Positions 42,445-52,236 of a stretch of 64,000 nucleotides of DNA are shown piece after piece; position 1 is the stretch's first letter; every line of letters starts with the position of its first letter. The notes under the pieces are model-generated. The model was not told the origin of the DNA. It made no database searches and was given only the letters and a program-made list of their open reading frames with translations. The position numbers and the translations under genes were made by a program. Source of the stretch: Flavobacterium ammoniigenes (lineage in GTDB: Bacteria; Bacteroidota; Bacteroidia; Flavobacteriales; Flavobacteriaceae); NCBI RefSeq assembly GCF_020886055.1, contig NZ_AP025184.1, positions 1,426,001-1,490,000 of the forward strand. The letters run 5' to 3'.

Positions 42445-45400
42445 ATTTGTTTTCAATCCATTTTCTAGCATTGACAAAGGCTTCTTCCCAAGGAGTAACT
42501 TCGTCATTTCTATCTTTTGGATAATTAGCCCAGTTCCATTGAAAAATAGAACGTTCAATATGCGGCATCATGACCAAGTGGCGACCTGAAGCATCACACA
42601 GCATAGCCGTATTGTAGTCTGAACCATTTGGATTGGCTGGATAACCTTCGTAACCGTATTTGGCAACAATATTATAGTTTTCTTCTCCCATTGGTAAATT
42701 GAATTTTCCTTCACCATGCGATACCCAAACTCCTAAAGTGCTACCAGCTAAACTAGAAAGCATAACGGACTTGTTTTCTTGAACTTTCACCGAAGTAAAA
42801 ATACTTTCGTGTTTATTACTGTTGTTGTGGTGCATTTTTCCGTGTACTTCGTGCTCTGGATTGATTAATTCCAATTCCATCAGCAATTGACAACCGTTAC
42901 AAATTCCTACAGACAAAGTATCTTCTCTTTTATAGAAATTAGTTAAAGCTGTTTTTGCTTTTTCATTGTATAAAAAGGCCCCGGCCCAACCTTTAGCTGA
43001 CCCTAAAACATCGGAGTTAGAGAAACCACCAACGGCTCCAATAAACTGAATATCTTCTAAAGTTTCACGACCCGAAATCAAATCGGTCATGTGTACGTCT
43101 TTCACATCAAATCCAGCTAAATACATGGCATTGGCCATTTCACGTTCAGAGTTACTTCCTTTCTCACGAATAATAGCGGCTTTTGGACGTGGTTTGCTCG
43201 CATCTACAATTGGTTTTTTACCCGTAAAATGAGTTGGAAAACTAAATTGAAGTGCTTGATTTTTATAGTTGTCGAAACGCTCTTTTGCGGTTCCGTTCTT
43301 AGCTTGCTTTTGGTCTAACAAATACGAAGTTGTAAACCAAACATCGCGGTATTCTGCAATGTCTAATTTCCAATCGGCTATTTCTAAAGTAGCTGTATTG
43401 GTTGCGTTTCCAATTTTGAAAAACTCAATCTGATTGGCGTTTAATTTCGCTTCTACTGCAGCATCCGATTTGGCTTGAAGTACTATTCCAATATTTTCAG
43501 CAAAAAGAATCTTAACTAAGTCTTTCTCTGCGAAAGCACTAAAATCCAATTGTGCTCCTAAATTCACATCGGCAAAACAAAGTTCTAAAAGCGTAGTGAT
43601 TAATCCACCGCTTCCAATATCGTGTCCTGCTGCAATTTGGTTGTCGCTAATTAATTCTTGAACTGTGTTGAATGCTTTTTTGAAGAAAGCCGCATCTTTT
43701 ATAGTTGAAGTTTCAGAACCAATCGTATTTAATATTTGTGCAAATGAAGAACCACCTAATTGGAATTCATCTTGCGACAAATTGATATAATAAATAGAAC
43801 CCGCGTCTTTTTGTAATACAGGTTCCACTACTTTTCTAATATCGGTACAATTTCCACCTGCAGAGATGATAACAGTTCCAGGCGCAATTACTTCGTCGTT
43901 AGGGTATTTTTGTTTCATCGAAAGCGAATCTTTTCCAGTTGGAATATTGATTCCTAATTCGATGGCAAATTCCGAACAACCTTCCACCGCAGCATACAAA
44001 CGCGCATCTTCTCCTTCGTTTTTACAGGCCCACATCCAGTTGGCTGACAATGAAATTCCTTTTAATCCGTCTTTGATTGGTGCCCAAACAATATTGGATA
44101 AAGACTCTGCAATCGCGTTTCTACTTCCAGCAACGGGATCAATTAAAGCAGCAATGGGAGCATGTCCAATTGAAGTGGCAATTCCTTCTTTTCCATTATA
44201 ATCCAAAGCCATGACACCGCAATTGTTCAAAGGCAATTGTAAGGGTCCAACACATTGTTGTTTGGCTACTTTTCCACCTACACAACGATCGACTTTATTC
44301 GTCAACCAGTCTTTACTAGCTACTGCTTCTAATTGCAATACTTCTTTTAAATAGGAAGTAAATTGCGTCGTATCGTATTGAACGTTTTTATAGTTATACG
44401 TAACCGTTTTGTCTGTCATGATGGTTTTTGGCGAACTTCCAAAGAAATCTTCCAAAGCATAATCCATAGGTTTTAATCCTGTAGATTTAGATTCGAAAGT
44501 AAAACGATGGTCGTTAGTCACATCTCCCACTTGGTACATTGGCGAACGCTCTCTATCGGCAATGCGTTGTAAGGTGTCAATGTCTTTTTTTCCAATAACT
44601 AATCCCATTCTCTCTTGGGATTCGTTACCAATAATTTCTTTTGCAGAAAGTGTTGGGTCTCCTACAGGTAATTGGTCCAAATCAATTAAACCTCCAGTTT
44701 CTTCTACTAATTCTGAAAGACAGTTCAAGTGTCCACCCGCACCGTGATCGTGAATCGAAACGATAGGGTTGGAGTCGCTTTCGACCAAACCACGAATGGC
44801 ATTGGCAGCACGTTTTTGCATTTCTGGATTCGAACGTTGGATGGCGTTCAATTCAATTCCTGAACCAAAAGCGCCAGTATCTGCAGAGGAAACCGCAGCA
44901 CCGCCCATTCCAATTCTATAATTTTCACCTCCAAGAATAACAATTTTATCACCTTCCTGTGGTTTGTGTTTGATCGCTTGATCTAATTTTCCATAACCAA
45001 TTCCGCCCGCTTGCATGATCACTTTATCGTACCCAATTTTGCGGTTGTTTTCTTCGTGTTCAAAGGTTAAAACGGAACCAGTAATCAGCGGTTGTCCAAA
45101 TTTATTTCCAAAATCAGAAGCTCCATTCGAGGCTTTGATTAAAATATCCATGGGAGTTTGGTACAACCATTTTCTTTCGGCAACCCCATTTTCCCAATTT
45201 CTATTGTTTTCCAATCGAGAATACGAAGTCATATATACCGCTGTTCCTGCCAAGGGCAACGAACCTTGACCACCGGCCAAACGGTCACGAATTTCTCCTC
45301 CCGAACCAGTAGCAGCTCCGTTGAATGGCTCTACAGTTGTTGGGAAATTATGTGTTTCGGCCTTTAATGAAAGTACCGAATCAAATTCTTTTTCTTCGTA

Positions 45401-46096
45401 AAAATCGGGTTTGTCAGCACTTTTTGGAGCAAACTGTGTTACTCTTGGTCCTTTTACAAACGCCACATTGTCTTTATAAGCGGATACAATATCGTTTGGA
45501 TTTTCTTGAGATGTCTTCTTGATTAATTTGAATAAAGACGTTTCTTTTTCTTGACCATCAATCACGAAAGTACCATTGAAAATTTTATGACGACAGTGTT
45601 CTGAATTGGCTTGCGAAAAGGCAAAAATTTCAGAATCTGTTAATTTTCGGCCTAATTTGGCAGCTAAATTATCCAAGTATTCAACTTCTTCTGGGCTTAA
45701 CGCCAAACCTTCTACTTTGTTATAAGCATCAATATTTTCAATTTCCAAAATTGGTTCTGGAGTAACATTGATGGTAAAAATATCTTGGTGTAATTCGGTG
45801 TATTTTTGCGAAAGCATCGGATCGAAATCGGTAAAATCTTCAGATGCTGGATAAAATTCTTCAATTCGAATGATTCCTGAAATCCCCATGTTTTGAGTAA
45901 TCTCAACGGCATTGGTACTCCAAGGCGTAATCATAGTGGCGCGGGGACCAACAAAAAAATCCGCTAGTACGGATTTCTCAATTTTATGCGCGTCGGCAAA
46001 AAGCCAGTTTAGTTTTGAAATGTCTTCAGCCGAAATTTCGTTTTGCGTTTGAACGGCAAAAACAGTTTTACTTTGGTTTTCAAAGAAATGAATCAT
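42443..46096 (-). CDS. purL: Phosphoribosylformylglycinamidine synthase
   Basis: 1217 residues, the large single-chain form. It converts FGAR to FGAM with glutamine and ATP in purine synthesis. The N-terminal and two AIRS-like halves show SEHCRHKIFNG near 165, ETHNFPTTVEPFNGAATGSGG near 250 and DHGAGGHLNCLSELVEE near 449. The C-terminal glutamine amidotransferase has GICNGCQLLMEL with the nucleophile Cys and a His in MMPHIERS. It has a good promoter (46123-46153) and stands alone. Confidence 0.97.
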   Translation of the reverse strand: MIHFFENQSKTVFAVQTQNEISAEDISKLNWLFADAHKIEKSVLADFFVGPRATMITPWSTNAVEITQNMGISGIIRIEEFYPASEDFTDFDPMLSQKYTELHQDIFTINVTPEPILEIENIDAYNKVEGLALSPEEVEYLDNLAAKLGRKLTDSEIFAFSQANSEHCRHKIFNGTFVIDGQEKETSLFKLIKKTSQENPNDIVSAYKDNVAFVKGPRVTQFAPKSADKPDFYEEKEFDSVLSLKAETHNFPTTVEPFNGAATGSGGEIRDRLAGGQGSLPLAGTAVYMTSYSRLENNRNWENGVAERKWLYQTPMDILIKASNGASDFGNKFGQPLITGSVLTFEHEENNRKIGYDKVIMQAGGIGYGKLDQAIKHKPQEGDKIVILGGENYRIGMGGAAVSSADTGAFGSGIELNAIQRSNPEMQKRAANAIRGLVESDSNPIVSIHDHGAGGHLNCLSELVEETGGLIDLDQLPVGDPTLSAKEIIGNESQERMGLVIGKKDIDTLQRIADRERSPMYQVGDVTNDHRFTFESKSTGLKPMDYALEDFFGSSPKTIMTDKTVTYNYKNVQYDTTQFTSYLKEVLQLEAVASKDWLTNKVDRCVGGKVAKQQCVGPLQLPLNNCGVMALDYNGKEGIATSIGHAPIAALIDPVAGSRNAIAESLSNIVWAPIKDGLKGISLSANWMWACKNEGEDARLYAAVEGCSEFAIELGINIPTGKDSLSMKQKYPNDEVIAPGTVIISAGGNCTDIRKVVEPVLQKDAGSIYYINLSQDEFQLGGSSFAQILNTIGSETSTIKDAAFFKKAFNTVQELISDNQIAAGHDIGSGGLITTLLELCFADVNLGAQLDFSAFAEKDLVKILFAENIGIVLQAKSDAAVEAKLNANQIEFFKIGNATNTATLEIADWKLDIAEYRDVWFTTSYLLDQKQAKNGTAKERFDNYKNQALQFSFPTHFTGKKPIVDASKPRPKAAIIREKGSNSEREMANAMYLAGFDVKDVHMTDLISGRETLEDIQFIGAVGGFSNSDVLGSAKGWAGAFLYNEKAKTALTNFYKREDTLSVGICNGCQLLMELELINPEHEVHGKMHHNNSNKHESIFTSVKVQENKSVMLSSLAGSTLGVWVSHGEGKFNLPMGEENYNIVAKYGYEGYPANPNGSDYNTAMLCDASGRHLVMMPHIERSIFQWNWANYPKDRNDEVTPWEEAFVNARKWIENK

Positions 46097-46122
46097 TGTA
46101 TTGAGTTTGTTGTATTGCGATG

Positions 46123-46153
46123 CAAATTTAGTTTAAATAAATAGTTCGAGCAA
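46123..46153 (-). promoter_or_regulatory. purL promoter
   Basis: On the minus strand TTG (46151-46153), 20 bases, TAAATTTG (46123-46130). A full match to the Bacteroidota consensus, 26 bases before the ATG. Confidence 0.65.
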
Positions 46154-46180
46154 GAATCAAAAGCAAAGACTTATGAAAAA

Positions 46181-47680
46181 TTAGTTAACAAATGGTTTGC
46201 TTTGGTAGGCACCCAAATCTGGTGGTAAAGTTCGGGTTGTTCCTAAAATATCAAACGGAATGAGATAGCTAGCATTTCCTTTTGCGAAAGCTGCGGATGT
46301 CGCATCAATATTGAGTTTGTTTTTAGTACTACTTTGAAATTTTGGATCCTGATTCAAGAGTATGTTATTATAATGCGTGGGATCATTAGTAAACTGATAT
46401 AATGGATTTGTTGCCGCGAATTTCGAATCCAATTTAATTAAACAATTATTGAATTGGTATTCAAATGCAGCTCCCGTTTTTTTGTTTAGTTCCAATTCGT
46501 TAGTGTACGAGCCGTAAATAATGCAATTGTTGAAAGTAGCTTTACTTAATGCATTTGTTTCTGGAACAGCCCCTAATTTGAAATTACTTAGGGCAACTGC
46601 CATTTGATTGGGAGAATTCCAATTGTTATTAAAAGTACAATGGGTAAAGGTGTAATTCCCACCGTAAGTACAAGCTAAAGCGGCTTCTCCGGCATTGTTA
46701 ACTAACAGATTTTCCGCAACTATTTTTCCGTTTTGAGCTAAAATTCCATAGTGAGCCGAATTGTAGATTTGAGTGTTTTTGATGTTAATTGAGGTTCCAT
46801 TGTTATTTTGGATCAACAAACCAATAGATGCATTTTTAATCGTTAAATGATCAATATTTACATTGGTTGACTCGCCAAGCCAAACGGTTTCCCATTGCCC
46901 GGGCACATTGGCGTAGTCAGCTTGAAGTCGGTCGCCTAGGAAAACAATTTCGTTTTCCAATTGGCTAGTTGATGAACTTCGTCCATTGATTTGCAGAGAA
47001 GCATTATTACCTACAACCAATCCCGAATTGGCGTGAAAATAAACTCTGGCTCCTGCATCAAAAACGGCGGTTTTTCCCAGAGGTACAGCAGCGTAACCAT
47101 AAATCACATAAGCCTTTTGGTTGGTAAAATGCAATTCGTTATCGTCCAAATAAAAACCTTCTACTATTTTGTTTCCAAGGGGAATTGTTTCTTTTCCTCC
47201 GTTGGATAATCGTTTTGGAAAAAGAAAAACAGCCTCTTTGACTAAAGTTACTAGTTCCACTTTTTGAAGGTTGGCTCCGCTGCCAAATTGAATTTGGTCG
47301 GTGTACAGAAAATCGGTTGGATTGGCATCAGCCGCATTGGCAGTAGTTTCGATAAATATATAGAGACTGTCTTTGGCCAAAAGTGTCACGTCTTGGAATA
47401 GTTTGCCTTGATTACCCGACATACCGTCTACCGTCATTCGGTATTTCGAACTCAATCCTTTGCCTAATTGAATCGAAGGAATGGAAATGTCTTGGTTACT
47501 TTTGTTGTATACTTTGAGTTGGAAAGTGCTGGAACCGATAGTGCTAAAAACAGTATCAAAAAAAATGGTGTCTTGTGAAAAAACTAGATCTCCTTTGCTG
47601 GCAACAGTCTCAAAATCGGAACGGCAGGCGCAAACCGTGAATAGGATTCCGAGAATAAATAACAATCGATTCAGTTGCAT
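46181..47680 (-). CDS. Right-handed beta-helix lipoprotein
   Basis: 499 residues with a lipoprotein signal (VCAC, anchor near Cys19). Residues of about 40-125 form a beta-sandwich-like part. From about 195 on, short repeating strands with Asn and Gly turns give a parallel beta helix, as in VNIDHLTIKNASIGLLIQ and INIKNTQIYNSAHYGILAQ. Such folds occur in polysaccharide lyases and surface proteins, but no catalytic site is seen. Likely an outer-membrane or surface lipoprotein of unknown ligand. Confidence 0.78.
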   Translation of the reverse strand: MQLNRLLFILGILFTVCACRSDFETVASKGDLVFSQDTIFFDTVFSTIGSSTFQLKVYNKSNQDISIPSIQLGKGLSSKYRMTVDGMSGNQGKLFQDVTLLAKDSLYIFIETTANAADANPTDFLYTDQIQFGSGANLQKVELVTLVKEAVFLFPKRLSNGGKETIPLGNKIVEGFYLDDNELHFTNQKAYVIYGYAAVPLGKTAVFDAGARVYFHANSGLVVGNNASLQINGRSSSTSQLENEIVFLGDRLQADYANVPGQWETVWLGESTNVNIDHLTIKNASIGLLIQNNNGTSINIKNTQIYNSAHYGILAQNGKIVAENLLVNNAGEAALACTYGGNYTFTHCTFNNNWNSPNQMAVALSNFKLGAVPETNALSKATFNNCIIYGSYTNELELNKKTGAAFEYQFNNCLIKLDSKFAATNPLYQFTNDPTHYNNILLNQDPKFQSSTKNKLNIDATSAAFAKGNASYLIPFDILGTTRTLPPDLGAYQSKPFVN

Positions 47681-47827
47681 GAAGTAAGTTTTTGGTAAAA
47701 ATAACGAATAATTAGAAAATTATTGTGGAAAGAATTGGATTCTTGGCCTCAAACCCAACATCTTTAGCTCATTTTATTTTAGGACTTATTATTTATATCC
47801 TATTTTTACATCTTCAAAAACTAGAGT

Positions 47828-48259
47828 ATGACATTCGACAAACAAAAGATACTAGACTATTGCAATAGTTTTGCAAACACCACTTTAATGGGCACTTTGA
47901 ATATTGACTATGTAGATGCTGGGGAAGATTTCTTGGTAGCTACTATGCCTGTGAATCCTTCGGTACATCAACCTATGGGATTGTTGCACGGAGGAGCCAC
48001 TGTAGCTTTGGCTGAAAGTGTAGGAAGCGCGGCATCAATGTTGTTTGTTAATTCTGATTTATTCGAAGTGCGTGGCATCGAGATTGCGGCCAATCATTTA
48101 AAATCGAAACGCAACGGAATCGTTACGGCTACCGCCAAAATTGTTCATAAAGGCAAAAGTATTCACCTTTGGGAAATTCGAATTGTGGATGAAAATGGAA
48201 GTTTAGTTTCCCTTTGTAAATTGACCAATATGGTATTACCAAAACGAAAAATCGAATAA
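47828..48259 (+). CDS. menI: Hotdog thioesterase, probably DHNA-CoA hydrolase
   Basis: 143 residues, PaaI/MenI type hotdog fold. The active-site segment is HQPMGLLHGGATVALAESVGS near 57-77 with the HGG and the catalytic Glu. In menaquinone synthesis this activity frees 1,4-dihydroxy-2-naphthoate from its CoA ester. The direct neighbour menF (14 bases on) supports that role; on sequence alone other aromatic acyl-CoA thioesterases are possible. Confidence 0.82.
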   Translation: MTFDKQKILDYCNSFANTTLMGTLNIDYVDAGEDFLVATMPVNPSVHQPMGLLHGGATVALAESVGSAASMLFVNSDLFEVRGIEIAANHLKSKRNGIVTATAKIVHKGKSIHLWEIRIVDENGSLVSLCKLTNMVLPKRKIE

Positions 48260-48273
48260 ATAGAAACATTCCC

Positions 48274-49320
48274 ATGATTTCATTAGTCGATAAGATCGTT
48301 CTTCAGCACCAACAAAATTTACCTTTTGTGGTGTATTCCAAACCGAATTCGGATACTGTTTTGGGTTTGTTTCAGCAAAATGATACCTTGTATGAAGTAA
48401 ACGATTTTTCTGAGAAAGGTTTTGTTTTTGCTTCGTTTGATGGAATTCAAAACTATTTCATTCCTGAAAAGGAATCGGAACAATGGAGTGAAGATTGGTT
48501 ATCCAACCCGGAAGCATTTTCGAATAAGGAGATGGTTGCTGATAATGATTTAGTTGCACAAACTAATTTTCAGGATTTGGTAGGTAAGGGGATTCAAGCT
48601 ATACAAAATAAAGAGTTCCAAAAAGTAGTAGTCGCACGAAAGGAAAGTGTTACTCTCGAACATTTCGATTTGGGTACTACTTTTAAAAAATTAGTAGCCC
48701 AATACCGTTTGGCTTTTGTGTATTGTTTCTATCATCCAAAAATCGGTACTTGGCTAGGCGCCAGTCCAGAGCAATTGCTAAAAGCAACTGCCAATTCGTT
48801 TGAAACAATGGCTTTGGCAGGAACGCAAAAAGATACAGGTGAAGCAACGGTGAGTTGGCCACAAAAAGAACAAGAAGAACAACAATTTGTAACTGACTAT
48901 ATAGTTTCCAAATTAAAGGACTCGGGTGCCCAAATTCAAGTTTCCGATGCTTACAGCGTCAAAGCGGGTAGTCTATGGCACATTAAAACGGATATTTCGG
49001 GTGACTTTGGGCCTGCCTTAGATTTGCAAAAAGCGATTCAGTTATTGCATCCTACTCCGGCGGTTTGTGGCGTGCCTAAATCGGTTTCAAAAGCTTTTAT
49101 TGTAGCCAATGAAAATTACAATCGTAGTTTTTACACTGGTTTTTTAGGCGAATTGAATCGGGATTTTGTATCGGATTTGTTTGTAAATTTGCGCTGTATG
49201 CAAATTGAAAACAATCAAGCACATTTGTATATGGGTTGTGGAATTACCAAAGATAGCGATCCAGAAAAAGAATGGAAGGAAAGTGTGAATAAGTCCATGA
49301 CGATGAAACGAATACTATAG
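48274..49320 (+). CDS. menF: Isochorismate synthase
   Basis: 348 residues of the chorismate-binding family, short at the N-terminus. It isomerises chorismate to isochorismate, the entry to menaquinone. The family core is KVVVARKESV near 115, LGASPEQLLKA near 165, and HPTPAVCGVPK with the C-terminal LYMGCGITKDSDPEKEW. Entry by MenF and hydrolysis by MenI are side by side; other men genes are not in the window. It is followed by bshB1 after 22 bases. Confidence 0.92.
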   Translation: MISLVDKIVLQHQQNLPFVVYSKPNSDTVLGLFQQNDTLYEVNDFSEKGFVFASFDGIQNYFIPEKESEQWSEDWLSNPEAFSNKEMVADNDLVAQTNFQDLVGKGIQAIQNKEFQKVVVARKESVTLEHFDLGTTFKKLVAQYRLAFVYCFYHPKIGTWLGASPEQLLKATANSFETMALAGTQKDTGEATVSWPQKEQEEQQFVTDYIVSKLKDSGAQIQVSDAYSVKAGSLWHIKTDISGDFGPALDLQKAIQLLHPTPAVCGVPKSVSKAFIVANENYNRSFYTGFLGELNRDFVSDLFVNLRCMQIENNQAHLYMGCGITKDSDPEKEWKESVNKSMTMKRIL

Positions 49321-49342
49321 AATTACAAAAAACAATATCAAG

Positions 49343-50059
49343 ATGAAATTAGATATACTGGCTTTTGGCGCACATCCGGACGATGTTGAATTGGGTTGCG
49401 CAGGGACAATTTTAAAAGAAATTGCATTAGGCAAAAAAGTCGGAATTATTGATTTGACTCGTGGCGAATTAGGTACGCGTGGTTCGGCTGATTTGCGTGA
49501 TCAAGAAGCCGATGCTTCTGCTCAAATCTTGGGTGTTTCAGTACGTGAGAACCTTCGTTTTAGAGATGGTTTTTTTGCCAATGACGAAGCGCACCAATTG
49601 GAAGTAATAAAAATGATTCGCAAATACCAACCTGAAATAGTTTTGTGTAATGCTATAGACGACCGTCATATTGATCATGCTAAAGGCAGTCAATTAGTTT
49701 CAGATGCCTGTTTTTTATCAGGTTTGATGAAAATAGCAACGCAATTGGACGGACAAGCGCAACAAGCTTGGCGCCCAAAACTAGTCTATCATTACATTCA
49801 ATGGAAAGATATTAAACCCGATTTTGTTGTTGATATAACCGGTTTCACCGATAAAAAAACCGCTTCCATTTTAGCTTATAAATCTCAATTTTACGATCCA
49901 AATTCAAAGGAACCGGAATCACCAATAACCAGTAAAAACTTTTTAGAAAGTTTGAATTATCGTTCAAGAGATTTAGGACGATTGGTAGGAGTAGAGCATG
50001 CTGAAGGTTTTACTGTCGAAAGGTATTTGGCTGTCAATAGCTTAGGAGATTTGATTTAA
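49343..50059 (+). CDS. bshB1: Bacillithiol biosynthesis deacetylase BshB1
   Basis: 238 residues, LmbE-like zinc hydrolase that removes the acetyl group of GlcNAc-malate in bacillithiol synthesis. The zinc and catalytic residues are in FGAHPDDVELGCAGT (8-22) and DDRHIDHAKGS near 112-122. LTRGELGTRGSADLRDQEA near 38-56 is typical of the BshB1 group. Bacillithiol as the low-molecular-weight thiol is usual for this phylum. It is co-directional with menF. Confidence 0.93.
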   Translation: MKLDILAFGAHPDDVELGCAGTILKEIALGKKVGIIDLTRGELGTRGSADLRDQEADASAQILGVSVRENLRFRDGFFANDEAHQLEVIKMIRKYQPEIVLCNAIDDRHIDHAKGSQLVSDACFLSGLMKIATQLDGQAQQAWRPKLVYHYIQWKDIKPDFVVDITGFTDKKTASILAYKSQFYDPNSKEPESPITSKNFLESLNYRSRDLGRLVGVEHAEGFTVERYLAVNSLGDLI

Positions 50060-50086
50060 AATTGCTTTATTTTTTTTTAAAATTTC

Positions 50087-50117
50087 TTTGCGAAAGCGAA
50101 CATTTGTGCTATATTTG
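50087..50117 (+). promoter_or_regulatory. tRNA-His promoter
   Basis: TTTG (50087-50090), 19 bases, TATATTTG (50110-50117), 16 bases before the tRNA. One of the best matches to the consensus in the window. Confidence 0.75.
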
Positions 50118-50133
50118 CACCCGTTATACAAAT

Positions 50134-50208
50134 GGTGGTTGTAGCTCAGCTGGTTAGAGCATCGGTTTGTGGTGCCGAGGGTCGCCGGTTCGAACCCGGT
50201 CATCCACC
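50134..50208 (+). tRNA. tRNA-His (anticodon GTG)
   Basis: A complete cloverleaf. The anticodon GTG is at 50169-50171 in loop TTGTGGT, with D-arm GCTCAGCTGGTTAGAGC and T-loop TTCGAAC. The extra 5-prime G opposite C73, a mark of tRNA-His, is encoded. The CCA end is not fully encoded. The acceptor stem GGTGGTTG/CATCCACC has one T-T mismatch. A hairpin terminator follows. Confidence 0.95.
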
Positions 50209-50220
50209 CAAAAGGCAAAA

Positions 50221-50247
50221 GCCTCGAAGCAATTCGGGGCTTTTTTT
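50221..50247 (+). terminator. Terminator after tRNA-His
   Basis: GCCTCGAA, loop GCAA, TTCGGGGC, then seven T: an 8-bp stem with one G-T pair. Confidence 0.8.
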
Positions 50248-50300
50248 GTACTTATAATCGAAAAATATTTGTTAGGTTTATCTTGATTAATTTTACCGAC

Positions 50301-51140
50301 ATGAATCCAATAATTACTCCCAATCAATTAATTGAAGCAGTACAGACCAATACAATCGTATTGGTTGACGCTACTAATAGTCCGACTGCTTTTCAGAATT
50401 ACCAACAATCCCATTTAGAAGGGGCTTTGTTTGTAGATGTCAATACGCAATTGGCGGATATCAAAGAAGATGTTGCTGTAGGCGGACGTCATCCTTTACC
50501 ATCTCCGGTAGAGTTTTCCAAAACAATGTCCGATTTAGGAATAATAACCGAAACTTGGGTAGTAGTGTATGACGATAAAAATGGCGCCAATGCAGCTGCG
50601 CGATTTTGGTGGATGTTGCGTTCCGTAGGACACGAAAATGTACAAGTGTTGAGTGGTGGCATACAAGCTGCAATTCAAGCGGGTTTTCCAGTTAGTTCTG
50701 CTGTCGAAATCCCGAACAAAGCTCCATTATATCCTATTCAAAATTGGCAATGGCCAACGATTGATTTAGAAGGAATGGATGTAATGATTCAACAAGATGC
50801 TTTTGTAGTAATTGATGTTCGCGAATCGCATCGCTTTAAAGGCGAAGCAGAACCAATTGATTTGGTTGCGGGACATATTCCAGGAGCGACCAATATTCCT
50901 TTTATGGCTAATTTAGACGACCATGGTTTTTTCTTGTCGTCAGAAGAGTTAAAAACCAAATACCAAAATACTCTCGGGTCAATTCCTGTCGAGAATAGAG
51001 TAGTACATTGTGGATCAGGAGTAACTGCTTGTCACACAATTTTAGCATTAGCGATAGCCGAATTACCATTACCCAAATTGTATGTGGGTTCTTGGAGCGA
51101 ATGGTCTAGGAATTACAGAGAGATTGCAACAGATATATAA
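50301..51140 (+). CDS. Thiosulfate/3-mercaptopyruvate sulfurtransferase
   Basis: 279 residues from the ATG at 50301; the open frame upstream runs through the tRNA and is not coding. Two rhodanese domains: an inactive first half (LEGALFVDVNTQLAD) and an active second half (VVIDVRESHRF, VAGHIPGATNIPF). The persulfide Cys237 lies in VVHCGSGVTACH, the CGSGVTA loop of mercaptopyruvate sulfurtransferases. It ends at a strong hairpin. Confidence 0.92.
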   Translation: MNPIITPNQLIEAVQTNTIVLVDATNSPTAFQNYQQSHLEGALFVDVNTQLADIKEDVAVGGRHPLPSPVEFSKTMSDLGIITETWVVVYDDKNGANAAARFWWMLRSVGHENVQVLSGGIQAAIQAGFPVSSAVEIPNKAPLYPIQNWQWPTIDLEGMDVMIQQDAFVVIDVRESHRFKGEAEPIDLVAGHIPGATNIPFMANLDDHGFFLSSEELKTKYQNTLGSIPVENRVVHCGSGVTACHTILALAIAELPLPKLYVGSWSEWSRNYREIATDI

Positions 51141-51142
51141 AA

Positions 51143-51172
51143 AAAAGCGCTTTGAGTTATCAAAGCGCTTTT
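51143..51172. terminator. Bidirectional terminator after the sulfurtransferase
   Basis: AAAAGCGCTTTGA (51143-51155), loop GTTA, TCAAAGCGCTTTT (51160-51172), a perfect 13-bp stem between converging genes. Confidence 0.85.
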
Positions 51173-51192
51173 CTTTTACTAAATACTTAAAA

Positions 51193-52212
51193 TTATTTTT
51201 TAATCACATCCACAACAATTCGGTCTTTTCGGTTGGCTAATTCCCAAGCTATAACGAAAGCTAGTTGTGTTCTTTTTTCTAAAGCATCGTATTCGATTTT
51301 GTTAGGTTCGTCTGACTTTTTATGGTAATCAGCATGAACGCCATTAAAGAAAAATACAGATGGAATTCCAAATTTTGCAAAGTTGTAGTGATCAGAACGT
51401 TCGTAAAAATGATTAGGATCTTTAGGGTCGTTAAAACGGTAATCCAAATCAAGACCTACATATTTCTGATTCATTGTGGCGCTAATATGATCTAATTCAG
51501 AGGACAAACGATTGGCTCCAATAATGTATACGTAATTGTTGGTGTCGGCATGTAACGCATCGCGACGTCCAATCATATCGATATTCACATCGGCAACTGT
51601 ATTGGCTAATGGAAACAATGGATTTTCAGAATAATAACGAGAGCCTAATAAACCATGCTCTTCACCAGTAACGTGTAAAAACAGAATAGAGCGCTTAGGC
51701 CCGTGTCCAGCTTTTTTTGCTGTTTGGAACGCTTGTGCAATTTCTAATAATGCCGAAGTTCCTGACCCATCGTCATCCGCACCATTAAATGCGTCACCAT
51801 TTTCTATACCCACATGATCGTAATGCGCCGAGATGACAATTACTTCCTCTGGTTTTTCTGAACCTTCAATGAAAGCCCAAATATTTTCTGAATCTGGTAA
51901 ATTATTATTGCGTTTTTTGTTCAAAAAAGAAGCGGGAACTACTTGGTAAAAATCAGATGCTCCTTTTGGGAATGATACTTGATTTTGTTGGTATTGACTA
52001 ATTAAATATTTTCCTGCTTTTTTCTGGCCAGTCGAACCTGTTTCACGTCCTTCCATAGAATCGGCAGCAATGATATAAAGGTGTTTTTTTAAATCGTCTG
52101 CTGAAATCGTTTTCATGTATTGGGTTGGGTCAACGTTTTTAGTCGCAACCAAGGCCCCATTTTTACAAGAAGATCCTAAAGCGATTAAGGAAAGAAAAAG
52201 AATTTTTTTCAT
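51193..52212 (-). CDS. M28-family zinc aminopeptidase, lipoprotein
   Basis: 339 residues with a lipoprotein signal (ALGSSC, anchor near Cys16). Zinc ligands and catalytic residues are in SAHYDHVG near 128-135, GADDDGSGTSALLEIA near 143-158, HVTGEEHGLLGS near 178-189, DMIGRRD near 211 and the late HY of SDHYNFAKFGIPS. Enzymes of this group release N-terminal amino acids from peptides. Next to the acylase and cyanophycinase genes it fits a peptide-scavenging role at the envelope. Confidence 0.9.
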   Translation of the reverse strand: MKKILFLSLIALGSSCKNGALVATKNVDPTQYMKTISADDLKKHLYIIAADSMEGRETGSTGQKKAGKYLISQYQQNQVSFPKGASDFYQVVPASFLNKKRNNNLPDSENIWAFIEGSEKPEEVIVISAHYDHVGIENGDAFNGADDDGSGTSALLEIAQAFQTAKKAGHGPKRSILFLHVTGEEHGLLGSRYYSENPLFPLANTVADVNIDMIGRRDALHADTNNYVYIIGANRLSSELDHISATMNQKYVGLDLDYRFNDPKDPNHFYERSDHYNFAKFGIPSVFFFNGVHADYHKKSDEPNKIEYDALEKRTQLAFVIAWELANRKDRIVVDVIKK

Positions 52213-52236
52213 TGTAATTTAAAATTGGTTAGTTAA

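Noticed and set aside
45015..45522. Plus-strand open frames within purL
   Set aside because: Shadows of the purL reading frame in low-GC DNA; no start signal or family match.
50169..50300. Upstream extension of the sulfurtransferase frame through the tRNA-His gene
   Set aside because: It would code across the tRNA and its terminator; the protein family begins at the ATG at 50301.
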